Source: UBA6627 sp965248675 (GTDB lineage: Bacteria; Chloroflexota; Dehalococcoidia; UBA2979). Taken from it: DNA of 64,000 bases. Shown here one piece after another: positions 16,785 to 27,450 of the stretch (position 1 is the first letter of the stretch; each line of letters opens with the position of its first letter). The position numbers and the translations under genes were made by a program. Under the pieces are notes generated by a model that searched no databases, was not told the DNA's origin, and saw only the letters and a list, made by a program, of their open reading frames with translations. The stretch is taken from positions 1,488,001-1,552,000 of the forward strand of contig CBDFJZ010000008.1 of the NCBI GenBank assembly GCA_965248675.1, in the 5' to 3' direction.

Positions 16785-17603
16785 ATGACGACTGCGCAGC
16801 CCCGAGTTCAGGCCTCCGGCCAGGTCGAGGCTGAACCTCAGGTCGATCTGATCGAGGAGATGACCGAGGCGGGATCGACCCGCGCAATGGTCGTGATGGC
16901 CCACCCCGACGACAACGAGTTCGCTTGCGGCGGCACCGTCGCTCACCTCGCAAAGCTCGGCTGGGACGTCCACATCGTGGTGACGACGAGCGGCAACAAG
17001 GGCACCAAGGACATCGCGATCACCGCGCAGCACCTCGCCGCAACGCGCGAGGAGGAACAGCGGCGCGCGGCGGAGATCCTCGGAGCGGACGAGCCCACGT
17101 TCTTCGGCTTCCCCGACGGCTACATCGAGAACACGAACGAGCTGCGCGGGCTGATCGTCCGCCAGCTCCGGATTCACCGGCCGAACCTCGTGATCACCTG
17201 GGACGGCTTTCGTCCCGGCTTCAACCATCGCGATCACCGGCGGACCGGTCGCGCGACGTACGACGCGATCTACCCGGCCGCCGACGACCACCTCTACTAC
17301 CCGGGCGACAAGGACGAGGGCCTCGAGCCGTATCGCCCGCGCGTCCTGCTGCTCACGGGCTCGCACGAGCCCGACTACGACGTCGACGTGAGCGGCGTAC
17401 TGCGGACGAAGATCCGCGCCGTGATGGCACACGCGTCGCAGATCGGCGGCCGCGACGAGGAAGCGATGCTGGAGCGCTATCGCTCGCGCGCGCTCGAGGA
17501 TGCGCGCCAGCGAGCGATCCGCGAATCGCGCGAATTCGACGCCGCGGTCGAGGCGGAAACGATGGTCTTCAAGGAGTCGTTCCGGCTCGTCCGATTCGGC
17601 TGA
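16785..17603 (+). CDS. PIG-L/LmbE family N-acetylglucosaminyl deacetylase (MshB/BshB-like)
   Basis: 272 aa. Zinc-binding AHPDDNEF at residues 39-46 and the distal HRDHRRTG (HxxH) motif; GFPDGYIENTNELRG and ITWDGFRPGFNHRDH are typical of PIG-L enzymes that deacetylate GlcNAc conjugates. An N-terminal 30-residue Gln/Glu-rich stretch precedes the fold. Three bases separate it from the GT4 gene, so a functional pair is likely: the transferase makes a GlcNAc-linked precursor and this enzyme frees the amine for later cysteine addition. The third ligase (MshC/BshC) is not in the window. Confidence 0.88.
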   Translation: MTTAQPRVQASGQVEAEPQVDLIEEMTEAGSTRAMVVMAHPDDNEFACGGTVAHLAKLGWDVHIVVTTSGNKGTKDIAITAQHLAATREEEQRRAAEILGADEPTFFGFPDGYIENTNELRGLIVRQLRIHRPNLVITWDGFRPGFNHRDHRRTGRATYDAIYPAADDHLYYPGDKDEGLEPYRPRVLLLTGSHEPDYDVDVSGVLRTKIRAVMAHASQIGGRDEEAMLERYRSRALEDARQRAIRESREFDAAVEAETMVFKESFRLVRFG

Positions 17604-17636
17604 TTCTCAGCGGTCCGATTGCCGTCCCGCCCCCAA

Positions 17637-17664
17637 TTGACAGTGCCCTGACTGCGGGTAAACT
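17637..17664 (+). promoter_or_regulatory. Strong sigma-70 promoter of the ribosomal-protein cluster
   Basis: TTGACA (17637-17642), 16-bp spacer, TAAACT (17659-17664). The best promoter match in this part of the window, 250 bp before rpsL. Confidence 0.75.
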
Positions 17665-17670
17665 CAGAGA

Positions 17671-17913
17671 TCGCGCCTCATGGGGTGCGGATTCCCGACG
17701 CGGTCGACTGGGCATCGTGTGGTGAGGACCGGCGGCAACCGTGCGCAGCGCGCAGGCCGCGTCCCAGGCTCACCACCAGCCATTCGGCCGTTCGTTGTGT
17801 CCGGGGATCGAGGCCGGTTCGACACCGGCGACGTGGATAGCGCCAGCCCGACCCAGGTCGTACTGGACTGGAGCACCCCCGGCCGAGGCCGGTCGATGGG
17901 AAGTGGAGTCGAC
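17671..17913 (+). other. Leader of the str-S10-spc-alpha cluster
   Basis: About 240 nt between the predicted transcription start and rpsL. It contains GC-rich self-complementary stretches (GCGCAGCGCGC near 17751; a CCGGTTCGACACCGG hairpin near 17815-17829; CCCCCGGCCGAGGCCGG before rpsL) and no convincing protein. Length and position suit a regulatory leader, but I recognise no defined riboswitch or protein-binding motif. Confidence 0.4.
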
Positions 17914-18327
<414 letters not shown>

Positions 18328-18329
18328 CG

Positions 18330-18797
18330 ATGCGGCGGAACCAGGCCCCTCAACGACCGGTGACGCCGGACCCCCGCTTCAATTCACGGTTGGTGGCGAA
18401 GTTCATCAACAACGTGATGATGAACGGCAAGAAGAGCACCGCCGAACGCATCGTCTACACCGCGTTCGAGCAGGTGGAAGAGCGCGGCGGGCGCATGGGC
18501 ATCGACGTCTTCGAGCAGGCGATCCGCAACGTCACCCCGGTGATCGAGGTCAAGCCGCGCCGCGTTGGCGGCGCGACCTATCAGGTACCGATCGACATCC
18601 GCAGCGAGCGCCGGCAGGCGCTCGCGCTGCGCTGGCTGCTGCAGGCGGCACGCTCACGCGGCGGCCGCTCGATGGCCGAGAAGCTGGCGTCCGAGATGCT
18701 GGACGCCGCCAACAACGCAGGGAATGCCGTGCGGCGCAAGGAAGAGGTGCACCGCATGGCGGAGGCGAACCGCGCGTTCGTGCACTACCGCTGGTAG
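18330..18797 (+). CDS. rpsG: 30S ribosomal protein S7
   Basis: 155 aa, nucleates assembly of the 30S head and contacts E-site tRNA. MRRNQAPQRPVTPDPRFNS start, KFINNVMMNGKKSTAERIVY, VGGATYQVPIDIRSERRQAL, and the C-terminal RKEEVHRMAEANRAFVHYRW are all standard. Two bases after rpsL. Confidence 0.98.
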   Translation: MRRNQAPQRPVTPDPRFNSRLVAKFINNVMMNGKKSTAERIVYTAFEQVEERGGRMGIDVFEQAIRNVTPVIEVKPRRVGGATYQVPIDIRSERRQALALRWLLQAARSRGGRSMAEKLASEMLDAANNAGNAVRRKEEVHRMAEANRAFVHYRW

Positions 18798-18912
18798 CGC
18801 ACACCCGGTAGGCACGCCCCTGCTTGAGCGGGGACGGTCCGTCCCCGGGTCCACGAACGTACTGAGGAAGAGAGAACGCCGGCCACGCGCGGCCGGTGAA
18901 ACTGAGGGATCG

Positions 18913-21000
<2,088 letters not shown>

Positions 21001-21084
21001 GCGTGAGCAGGCGGGTACGCGACGATCGCGTCCTCACGGACGCGTGGGAAGCACGCCGGGGGACCGGCTGGAGACGACGAAGCG

Positions 21085-21393
21085 ATGTCACAACAGCGAA
21101 TCCGGATCAAGCTTCGTGCCTTCGATCACCGTGTCCTCGACGCGTCCGCGAGGCAGATCGTTGAGTCCGCCGAGCGCACCGGCGCGGTCGTCGCCGGCCC
21201 GGTGCCGCTGCCGACGCGGATCCGCAAGTACACGGTGATTCGCTCGCCGTTCATCGACAAGGACTCGCGGGATCAGTTCGAGACGCGCACCCACAAGCGC
21301 CTGATCGACATCCTCGAGCCGACCTCCCGCACCGTCGACACCCTGATGCGGCTCCAGTTGCCGTCCGGTGTCGACATCGAGATCAAGCTCTAG
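21085..21393 (+). CDS. rpsJ: 30S ribosomal protein S10
   Basis: 102 aa; 30S head protein that doubles as NusE in antitermination. QRIRIKLRAFDHRVLDASAR, GPVPLPTRIRKYTVIRSPF and the C-terminal LPSGVDIEIKL match the family throughout. First gene of the S10 segment, directly after fusA. Confidence 0.97.
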   Translation: MSQQRIRIKLRAFDHRVLDASARQIVESAERTGAVVAGPVPLPTRIRKYTVIRSPFIDKDSRDQFETRTHKRLIDILEPTSRTVDTLMRLQLPSGVDIEIKL

Positions 21394-21403
21394 GGCCCCG
21401 GGC

Positions 21404-22312
21404 ATGCCGAGCGTCACCGCGATCCCCGGGATGATCGGCCGCAAGGTCGGCATGATGACCCTCTACGACGGGTCCGGCCGTGCGCGCGGCGTCACCGTGA
21501 TCGAGCTGACCGGCAACCGCGTCACCCAGATCCGCAACTCCGATCGCGATGGCTACGAGGCGATCCAGGTCGGTTCGCCGGGCCGCCGCAAGCAGCTGAC
21601 GAAGCCGGAGCGCGGCCACCTCGGCACGGCTGGCCTCGAGCGCGAGCCGCTCAGCGAGCTCCAGGAGTTCCACGTCACCGACGTCGGCGCGTTCGAACTC
21701 GGCCAGGCGCTCAACGTCGATCAGTTCGAGCCGGGTGTCTACGTCAACGTCACCGGCACCTCGAAGGGCCGCGGATTCGCCGGCGTCGTCCGTCGCTGGA
21801 ATTTCCGAGGCGGCCCGAAGACCCACGGTCAGTCCGACCGCCACCGTGCCCCCGGTTCGATCGGCGCTGGCACGACGCCCGGTCGCGTCTGGAAGGGCCA
21901 GAAAATGGGCGGACACATGGGCGCCCGTCAGCGGACCGGTCTGAACCGGCTCGTCGTGTACGTCGATGGCGGTCGCCAGTTGCTGTTCGTCGAGGGTTCG
22001 GTGGCGGGCCCGCGCAACGGCATCGTGACCGTCACGCTTGGCCGCAAGAACGCGCTGGCCGGCTACGAGCCGCCCGTCCTCGACGTCCCAGCACAGCCCG
22101 AGGCGGCCGTCGCCGCGCCCGAAGCGCCGTCGGAAGACGCGCCTGACGAGGAGCCCGAAGCCGCACCCGACGAGGCCCCCGTCGCGGAGGCGATCGACGA
22201 CGCGCCGGAGGCCGAGGACGCGCCCGCCGAGGAGGAAGCTGACGACGCCGCCTCCGAGGAGAGCGACGACGAGCCGTCCGACGACGCGACCAGGAGCGAG
22301 GCGGACGCATGA
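21404..22312 (+). CDS. rplC: 50S ribosomal protein L3 with acidic C-terminal tail
   Basis: 302 aa, an early assembly protein at the base of the 50S. ATG 21404 gives MPSVTAIPGMIGRKVGMM; core motifs GTSKGRGFAGVVRRW, GPKTHGQSDRHRAPGSIG and GQKMGGHMGARQ (the Gln that is methylated in E. coli lies here). After about residue 218 an 85-residue tail of almost only Glu, Asp, Ala and Pro follows, absent from typical L3 (about 210 aa). Overlaps rplD by ATGA. Confidence 0.96.
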   Translation: MPSVTAIPGMIGRKVGMMTLYDGSGRARGVTVIELTGNRVTQIRNSDRDGYEAIQVGSPGRRKQLTKPERGHLGTAGLEREPLSELQEFHVTDVGAFELGQALNVDQFEPGVYVNVTGTSKGRGFAGVVRRWNFRGGPKTHGQSDRHRAPGSIGAGTTPGRVWKGQKMGGHMGARQRTGLNRLVVYVDGGRQLLFVEGSVAGPRNGIVTVTLGRKNALAGYEPPVLDVPAQPEAAVAAPEAPSEDAPDEEPEAAPDEAPVAEAIDDAPEAEDAPAEEEADDAASEESDDEPSDDATRSEADA

Positions 22313-22974
22313 AGTTGCAGGTCCTCGATGCCGCCGGGAAGGCCGTCGAAGAGATCGACGCCGATGATGCCGTGTTCGGCGTCGAGCCGAACGAGCCGGT
22401 CGTGCACCAGACGCTGCTCGCGCAGCTCGCCGCGCGCCGGAGCGGATCCGCGCACACGAAGTCGCGCAGCCAGGTCCGCGGCTCGACGCGCAAGCTGCGC
22501 CGCCAGAAGGGCCTCGGCATGGCCCGCGCCGGTTCGATGAACTCGCCAACCCGCCGCGGCGGTGGCGTTGCCTTCGGTCCGAAGCAGCGCTCCTACGTGC
22601 AGCGCCTGCCGAAGCGGATGCGACGCCTCGCGATCCGTTCTGTGCTCTCGTCCCGCGCCGCCGCCGAGCGGCTCAAGGTCGTGAGCGAACTCGGCCTCGA
22701 GCAGCCCTCGACGCGCGCGATCGCCGACGTGATCGCCGCGACCGAGGCGGGACGCTCCGTGCTGATCGTGACCGGCGCCGCGGACACCGCGGTCCAGCGC
22801 TCCGCGCGCAACCTGCCGGGCGCCGACGTGCTGCCCGCCGACACGCTGAACGTCGCCGACATGCTCGCCCACGGCTCGCTGCTGCTGACGGTCGACGCCG
22901 TGCACCGGATCGAGGCGCTCTGGGGCGGCGAGCGCGCCAACGGCCGGCCGCGCACGATGGCGGTGGAGGTCTAG
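22309..22974 (+). CDS. rplD: 50S ribosomal protein L4
   Basis: 221 aa; lines the exit tunnel with its extended loop and in some bacteria represses the S10 operon. The loop region is intact: STRKLRRQKGLGMARAGS, SPTRRGGGVAFGPKQRSY. The C-terminal globular part follows normally. ATGA overlap with rplC and direct abutment to rplW show translational coupling. Confidence 0.96.
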   Translation: MKLQVLDAAGKAVEEIDADDAVFGVEPNEPVVHQTLLAQLAARRSGSAHTKSRSQVRGSTRKLRRQKGLGMARAGSMNSPTRRGGGVAFGPKQRSYVQRLPKRMRRLAIRSVLSSRAAAERLKVVSELGLEQPSTRAIADVIAATEAGRSVLIVTGAADTAVQRSARNLPGADVLPADTLNVADMLAHGSLLLTVDAVHRIEALWGGERANGRPRTMAVEV

Positions 22975-23277
22975 ATGGCGAAGACGCTCCACCCCTACGA
23001 AGTGCTGCGCCGTCCGGTCGTGACGGAGAAGAGCACGATGCTCGCCGCTCAGGGCAAGTACGTGTTCGAGGTCGCACCGGCCTCGAACAAACACCAGATC
23101 AAGAAAGCCGTCGAACGCGCCTTCGACGTCACGGTGACGTCCGTGAACACCTCGAACGAGCGTGGCCGCCGGCCGCGGACGCGCACCGGTCGGCGGGCCG
23201 GGACGCCGCCGACCTACAAGAAAGCCATCATCACCGTCGCCGAAGGCGATCAGATCGAATTCTTCGAGGGCGTGTAG
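22975..23277 (+). CDS. rplW: 50S ribosomal protein L23
   Basis: 100 aa; sits at the tunnel exit and docks trigger factor and SRP. LHPYEVLRRPVVTEKSTMLA, KYVFEVAPASNKHQIKKAVE, VTSVNTSNERGRRPR and KKAIITVAEGDQIEFFEGV are family-typical. Starts immediately after the rplD stop. Confidence 0.97.
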   Translation: MAKTLHPYEVLRRPVVTEKSTMLAAQGKYVFEVAPASNKHQIKKAVERAFDVTVTSVNTSNERGRRPRTRTGRRAGTPPTYKKAIITVAEGDQIEFFEGV

Positions 23278-23279
23278 AG

Positions 23280-24113
23280 ATGCCGATTCGCAACTTCCGC
23301 CCCACCTCGCCCGGACGGCGCAACGCCTCCGGCTTCACCTTCGAGGAAATCACGAAAAAGAAGCCGGAGAAGCGGCTGCTCCTCCCGAAGAAGCGCAGCT
23401 CGGGCCGCAGCCGCGGCCGGATCAGCGTGCGCCGCCGCGGGGGCGGTCACAAGCGCCACATCCGCATCGTCGACTTCAAGCGCGACAAGATCGGCGTGCC
23501 CGGCCGCGTCGACGCGATCGAGTACGACCCGAACCGCAGCGCGCGCCTCGCGCTGATCGTCTACGCCGACGGCGACAAGCGGTACATCCTCGCCCCCGAC
23601 GGCCTCGAGCTGGACGCGACCGTGGTTTCGGGCCCGGCGGCGCCCGTCGCGCCCGGGAACGCCCTGCCGCTCTCGATCATTCCCACCGGCACCCCGATCC
23701 ATAACGTCGAGCTGCAGCCGGGACGTGGCGGCCAGCTTGGGCGCTCAGCGGGCGCGACGATCCGCCTGATGGCACGCGACCAGGGCTCCGCCCTGCTGCG
23801 CATGCCATCAGGCGAGATGCGGCAGGTGTCCGAGGCGTGTCTCGCGACGATTGGCAGCGTCGGCAACGCCGAGCACGGTCAGATCAAGCTCGGCAAGGCC
23901 GGGCGCAACCGCCACCGCGGGCGCCGGCCGAAGGTCCGCGGCTCCGCGATGAACCCGGTCGATCACCCGCACGGCGGTGGCGAGGGCAAGGCGCCGGTCG
24001 GCATGCCCGGCCCGAAGACGCCGTGGGGCAAGCCCGCCCTCGGATTCCGCACCCGCCGCAACAAGAGCACCGACAAGTACATCGTCCGTCGCCGCGGCCA
24101 GGGCCGGCGGTAG
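23280..24113 (+). CDS. rplB: 50S ribosomal protein L2
   Basis: 277 aa; essential for subunit association and peptidyl-transferase integrity. RNASGFTFEEITKKKPEKRL, KRSSGRSRGRISVRRRGGGH, GRVDAIEYDPNRSARLALI and the near-invariant AMNPVDHPHGGGEGKAPVG (catalytic-region histidine) are present. ATG two bases after the rplW stop. Confidence 0.98.
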   Translation: MPIRNFRPTSPGRRNASGFTFEEITKKKPEKRLLLPKKRSSGRSRGRISVRRRGGGHKRHIRIVDFKRDKIGVPGRVDAIEYDPNRSARLALIVYADGDKRYILAPDGLELDATVVSGPAAPVAPGNALPLSIIPTGTPIHNVELQPGRGGQLGRSAGATIRLMARDQGSALLRMPSGEMRQVSEACLATIGSVGNAEHGQIKLGKAGRNRHRGRRPKVRGSAMNPVDHPHGGGEGKAPVGMPGPKTPWGKPALGFRTRRNKSTDKYIVRRRGQGRR

Positions 24114-24124
24114 GGAGGCCTCTC

Positions 24125-24409
24125 GTGTCACGTTCCACGAAGAAGGGCCCGTTCGTTCACCCGAAGCTGATGCGGAAGGTGCTCGAGGCCCAGGCGGCCG
24201 GCCGCAAGGAAGTGATCCGCACCTGGTCGCGTGCCTCCACGATCCTCCCGGAGATGGTCGGGCTGACGATCGCCGTCCACGACGGCCGGCGTCACATCCC
24301 GGTGTTCTGCACGGAAAACATGGTCGGTCACAAGCTCGGCGAGTTCGCGTTCACGCGCACCTTCCGAGGTCACCGTGGCCGCTCGGAGACCATCTCCCGC
24401 CCGCGCTAG
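24125..24409 (+). CDS. rpsS: 30S ribosomal protein S19
   Basis: 94 aa, 30S head near the A-site finger. The start is GTG 24125 preceded by GGGAGG, giving MSRSTKKGPFVHPKLMRKV; there is no suitable ATG. The middle and end (TWSRASTILPEMVGLTIAVH, FCTENMVGHKLGEFAFTRTF, GHRGRSETISRPR) are standard. Confidence 0.97.
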   Translation: MSRSTKKGPFVHPKLMRKVLEAQAAGRKEVIRTWSRASTILPEMVGLTIAVHDGRRHIPVFCTENMVGHKLGEFAFTRTFRGHRGRSETISRPR

Positions 24410-24439
24410 CGCGGCGAGAGACGGTAGCGAGAAGAAACG

Positions 24440-24781
24440 ATGGAAGTCAGGGCGCTCGCCACCGATCAGCCCGTGTCGCCTCGCAAGGTGCGGCTCGTGC
24501 TCGATCGGATCGAGGGCATGCCGGTCGCCGAGGCGCTCGCGCTCCTCGAGTTCCTGCCCGCACCTTCGGCGCGGATGGTGCAGAAGGTCGTGCGCTCGGC
24601 GGCGGCGAACGCGGAGAACAACTTCGATCTCAACCCGGATGCGCTGATCGTGAAGCGAGCGATCGCCGGCGATGGTCGGATGCTGAAGCGCTTCAAGGCG
24701 CGCTCGCGCGGGCGTGTCGCGCCACGGCTGAAGCGCTACGCGCACATCGAGATCGTCGTCGAGGGGGATGAGTACTTCTAA
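24440..24781 (+). CDS. rplV: 50S ribosomal protein L22
   Basis: 113 aa; its beta-hairpin lines the exit tunnel. QPVSPRKVRLVLDRIEGMPV, VVRSAAANAENNFDLNPDAL and KRFKARSRGRVAPRLKRYAH are conserved. It stops in TAATG, shared with the rpsC start. Confidence 0.96.
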   Translation: MEVRALATDQPVSPRKVRLVLDRIEGMPVAEALALLEFLPAPSARMVQKVVRSAAANAENNFDLNPDALIVKRAIAGDGRMLKRFKARSRGRVAPRLKRYAHIEIVVEGDEYF

Positions 24782-25449
24782 TGGGTCGCAAAGTTCATCC
24801 CTACGGCTTCCGCGTCGGCGTCTACAAGGACTGGCAGTCGAAGTGGTTCGCCGAGCGCGGCTACGCGGATCTCGTCGCGGAAGACATCAAGCTGCGCAAC
24901 GTGATCCTCAACGCGCTGCCGGACGCCGGCGTCTCGCAGATCCTGATCGACCGCAACGCGAACCAGATCACGATGACCGTGAAGACCGCCAAGCCCGGGA
25001 TCGTGATCGGCCGCGGCGGCCAGAACGCGGAGATGCTTCGCACACTGCTCCAGAACTCTACCGACAAGCGCGTGCGCCTCAACATCGAGGAGATTCGCGC
25101 CCCCGAGCTCGACGCCTTCCTCGTGGCGCGATCAGTCGCGGATCAGCTGGAGCGTCGCGTCGCCTTCCGGCGCGCGATGAAGCAAGGCGTGCAGCGCACG
25201 ATGCAGCGAGGCGCGCTCGGTTGTCGCGTCAAGATCGGCGGCCGCCTCGGCGGGTCCGAGATGTCTCGGTCAGAGCAGGAGATGCAGGGCCGCGTCCCGC
25301 TGCACACGCTCCGCGCGGACATCGACTACGGCCAGGCCGAGGCGCGCACGACGTACGGCGTGATCGGCGTCAAGTGCTGGATCTACAAGGGCGATGTGTC
25401 CGTCGACGCCAACCCACTCGGCCTGATCACCGTCGAAGGCGCGGAATAG
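24781..25449 (+). CDS. rpsC: 30S ribosomal protein S3
   Basis: 222 aa; mRNA entry-tunnel protein with helicase-assisting role. GRKVHPYGFRVGVYKDWQSK, the KH-domain loop KPGIVIGRGGQNAEML, and the C-terminal GCRVKIGGRLGGSEMSRSEQ and KCWIYKGDV are clear. One-base overlap with rplV. Confidence 0.97.
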   Translation: MGRKVHPYGFRVGVYKDWQSKWFAERGYADLVAEDIKLRNVILNALPDAGVSQILIDRNANQITMTVKTAKPGIVIGRGGQNAEMLRTLLQNSTDKRVRLNIEEIRAPELDAFLVARSVADQLERRVAFRRAMKQGVQRTMQRGALGCRVKIGGRLGGSEMSRSEQEMQGRVPLHTLRADIDYGQAEARTTYGVIGVKCWIYKGDVSVDANPLGLITVEGAE

Positions 25450-25455
25450 CCAGCC

Positions 25456-25872
25456 ATGCTCATGCCTAGAAGGACGAAGTATCGGAAGCAGTTCCGTGGC
25501 AAGCGTCGCGGCGCTGCGCAGACCGGCAACAGCGTCGCCTTCGGCGAGTTTGGTCTGCAGGCGCAGACGACCGCGTGGGTCGACGCGCGCCAGATCGAGG
25601 CCGCTCGACGTGCGATCACCGGTTCGCTGAAACGTGGCGGCAAGGTTTGGATTCGGGTCTTCCCTGACAAGCCAGTGACCAAGAAGCCCGTCGAGGTGCG
25701 CATGGGCAAGGGCAAGGGCGCCACCGACCGCTGGGTCGCGGTCGTCAAGCGCGGCCGGGTGATCTTCGAGGTCGCTGGCGTGCCCGAGGATGCTGCCCGC
25801 GAGGCGTTCCGCCGCGCCCACCACAAGCTGCCCGTGAAGACGCGGATCATCACCCGCGAGGAGGCGTTCTAG
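25456..25872 (+). CDS. rplP: 50S ribosomal protein L16
   Basis: 138 aa; helps position A-site tRNA. MLMPRRTKYRKQFRGKRRGA is the canonical start. LQAQTTAWVDARQIEAARRA, KRGGKVWIRVFPDKPVTKKP, and the MGKGKGATDRWVAVVKRGRV stretch are standard. Shares its stop base with the GTG of rpmC (TAGTG). Confidence 0.97.
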   Translation: MLMPRRTKYRKQFRGKRRGAAQTGNSVAFGEFGLQAQTTAWVDARQIEAARRAITGSLKRGGKVWIRVFPDKPVTKKPVEVRMGKGKGATDRWVAVVKRGRVIFEVAGVPEDAAREAFRRAHHKLPVKTRIITREEAF

Positions 25873-26102
25873 TGGCGTCCGCGCAGGCCGCCGAGCTCCG
25901 CGCTCGGACCGACGAAGAACTCGCGGGGGAGCTCGAAGAGGCGCACCAGGCGCTCTTCAATCTCCGCTTCCAGGCGGCGACCCGCCAGCTGGCGGACGTG
26001 TCACAGGTGGGCGCCGCCCGCCGGCGCATCGCGCGGATCAAGACGCTCCTCAACGAGCGGGCGATCCTCGCCGCGGCCGACGCCGCGAGCAACGAAGGCT
26101 AG
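25872..26102 (+). CDS. rpmC: 50S ribosomal protein L29
   Basis: 76 aa two-helix protein at the tunnel exit. GTG 25872 overlaps the rplP stop. ELRARTDEELAGELEEAHQA and LFNLRFQAATRQLADVSQVG match L29, followed by RRRIARIKTLLNER and an Ala-rich end. Confidence 0.94.
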   Translation: MASAQAAELRARTDEELAGELEEAHQALFNLRFQAATRQLADVSQVGAARRRIARIKTLLNERAILAAADAASNEG

Positions 26103-26113
26103 AGGGGACCGCG

Positions 26114-26752
26114 ATGACCCAAGAGCAGGCGGTCAACCGCAAGGCCCGCGTCGGCACCGTGGTGTCGGACGTCAATGACCAGACCGTGGTCGTCGAAGTG
26201 GAGCGCGCCTCCCGCCACCGCATCTACCGCAAGGTGATCCGGCGGACGAAGCGCTACCACGTCCACGACGAGCAGAACGAGGCAACCCGAGGCGACCTCG
26301 TTCGCATCGAGGAATGTCGCCCGATCAGCAAACTGAAGCGCTGGCGCCTGATCGAGGTGCTGACCGAGCGCGTAGTCGCCGAGGTGTCGCCGGACACGAT
26401 CGGCCAGGAGGTCGTGGACGAGGTGCAGCGCAGCGCCGCCCGCACCGAAGCCGACGCTGCCGAAGCGGCAGGCGACACTCCGACGGCGGAAGCTGCATCG
26501 GATGACGCGCCGGCAGCGCAGGCGGCGACTGAGCGTCCAGCGGCCGAAGCGGCCTCCGAGGACGCCGCCCCGGCGGACGCCACCTCGGCGGAAGCCGCTG
26601 CGGACGACGCAGCCTCGGAAGCAGCCGCAGCGGACGACGACGCTGCGACGGGAGCTGAGTCCGCCGAAGACTCGGCCGACGAGCCCGGTACCGACGACGA
26701 GCCCGCTACCGACGACGAGGCCGCTACCGACGACGAGCAGAAGGCCGAGTAG
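26114..26752 (+). CDS. rpsQ: 30S ribosomal protein S17 with 110-residue acidic repeat tail
   Basis: 212 aa, against about 85 for usual S17. Residues 1-95 are the OB-fold: RKARVGTVVSDVNDQTVVVE, KVIRRTKRYHVHDEQNEATR, GDLVRIEECRPISKLKRWRL. The rest is Ala/Asp/Glu-rich, ending in repeats of the type DDEPATDDEAATDDEQ, predicted to be disordered and strongly negative. Codon use is like its neighbours, so this is not a recent insertion. It may be a lineage feature shared with S6 and L3. Confidence 0.95.
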   Translation: MTQEQAVNRKARVGTVVSDVNDQTVVVEVERASRHRIYRKVIRRTKRYHVHDEQNEATRGDLVRIEECRPISKLKRWRLIEVLTERVVAEVSPDTIGQEVVDEVQRSAARTEADAAEAAGDTPTAEAASDDAPAAQAATERPAAEAASEDAAPADATSAEAAADDAASEAAAADDDAATGAESAEDSADEPGTDDEPATDDEAATDDEQKAE

Positions 26753-26754
26753 CG

Positions 26755-27123
26755 ATGATCCAGCAGGAATCGCGCGTCACCGTCGCCGACAACACCGGCG
26801 CCCGCGAGGTGCTCTGCATCCGCGTGCTCGGCGGCACCCGCCGGCGCTACGCGCGCGTCGGCGACTCGATCGTCGCGACGGTCAAGGACGCGCAGCCGAA
26901 CAGCGCCGTCCGCAAGGGCGAGGTCGTCCGCGCCGTGATCGTGCGTACCCGTCAGCCGGTCCAACGCCCCGACGGTTCGGTCATTCGCTTCGATGAGAAC
27001 GCGGCGGTGCTGACCGAGCCGGACGGGAGCCCGCGTGGCACGCGCATCTTCGGGCCGGTCGCCCGCGAGCTGCGCGATCGCCAGTTCATGCGGATCATCT
27101 CGCTCGCTCCGGAGGTGCTCTAG
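26755..27123 (+). CDS. rplN: 50S ribosomal protein L14
   Basis: 122 aa; forms part of bridge B5/B8 and the binding site of silencing factor RsfS. MIQQESRVTVADNTGAREVL, CIRVLGGTRRRYARVGDSIV and the ending RDRQFMRIISLAPEVL are canonical. First gene of the spc segment; its stop overlaps the rplX GTG. Confidence 0.97.
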   Translation: MIQQESRVTVADNTGAREVLCIRVLGGTRRRYARVGDSIVATVKDAQPNSAVRKGEVVRAVIVRTRQPVQRPDGSVIRFDENAAVLTEPDGSPRGTRIFGPVARELRDRQFMRIISLAPEVL

Positions 27124-27440
27124 TGGCTGCGAAGATCAAGCGCGACGACACCGTGCAGGTGCTGCAGGGCCGCGACCGCGGTCGACGCGGCGAGGTGCGC
27201 GGCGTCTCGCCGGCCCAGGGCCGCGTGATCGTGACCGGCGTCAACTTCGTGAAGCGGCACCGTCGCGGGACGTCGCCACAGGACCCGGGCGGGATCATCG
27301 AGATGGAGGCGCCGATCGACGCCTCGAACCTCGCGCTCGTGTGCACCAACTGCGACAAAGCGACGCGGGTCGGGTTCCGCGTCCTCGAGGACGGTCGCAA
27401 GGTGCGCTTCTGCAAGCGCTGCGACGAAGCGATCGACTAG
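27123..27440 (+). CDS. rplX: 50S ribosomal protein L24 with zinc-ribbon-like end
   Basis: 105 aa assembly-initiator protein with KOW motif: KIKRDDTVQVLQGRDRGRRG, VNFVKRHRRGTSPQDPGGII. The C-terminal CTNC ... CKRC pattern (two CxxC pairs) makes a zinc-ribbon-like end seen in many bacterial L24 proteins. GTG start overlapping rplN. Confidence 0.96.
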   Translation: MAAKIKRDDTVQVLQGRDRGRRGEVRGVSPAQGRVIVTGVNFVKRHRRGTSPQDPGGIIEMEAPIDASNLALVCTNCDKATRVGFRVLEDGRKVRFCKRCDEAID

Positions 27441-27450
27441 GACGAGCGAG

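Noticed and set aside
15306..17432. 708-codon open frame antisense to the GT4 and PIG-L genes
   Set aside because: No motif, and both plus-strand genes have complete family signatures and ribosome sites.
25456..25461. Later ATG (25462) as the L16 start
   Set aside because: MLMPRRTKYRK is the usual L16 N-terminus, so 25456 is kept.
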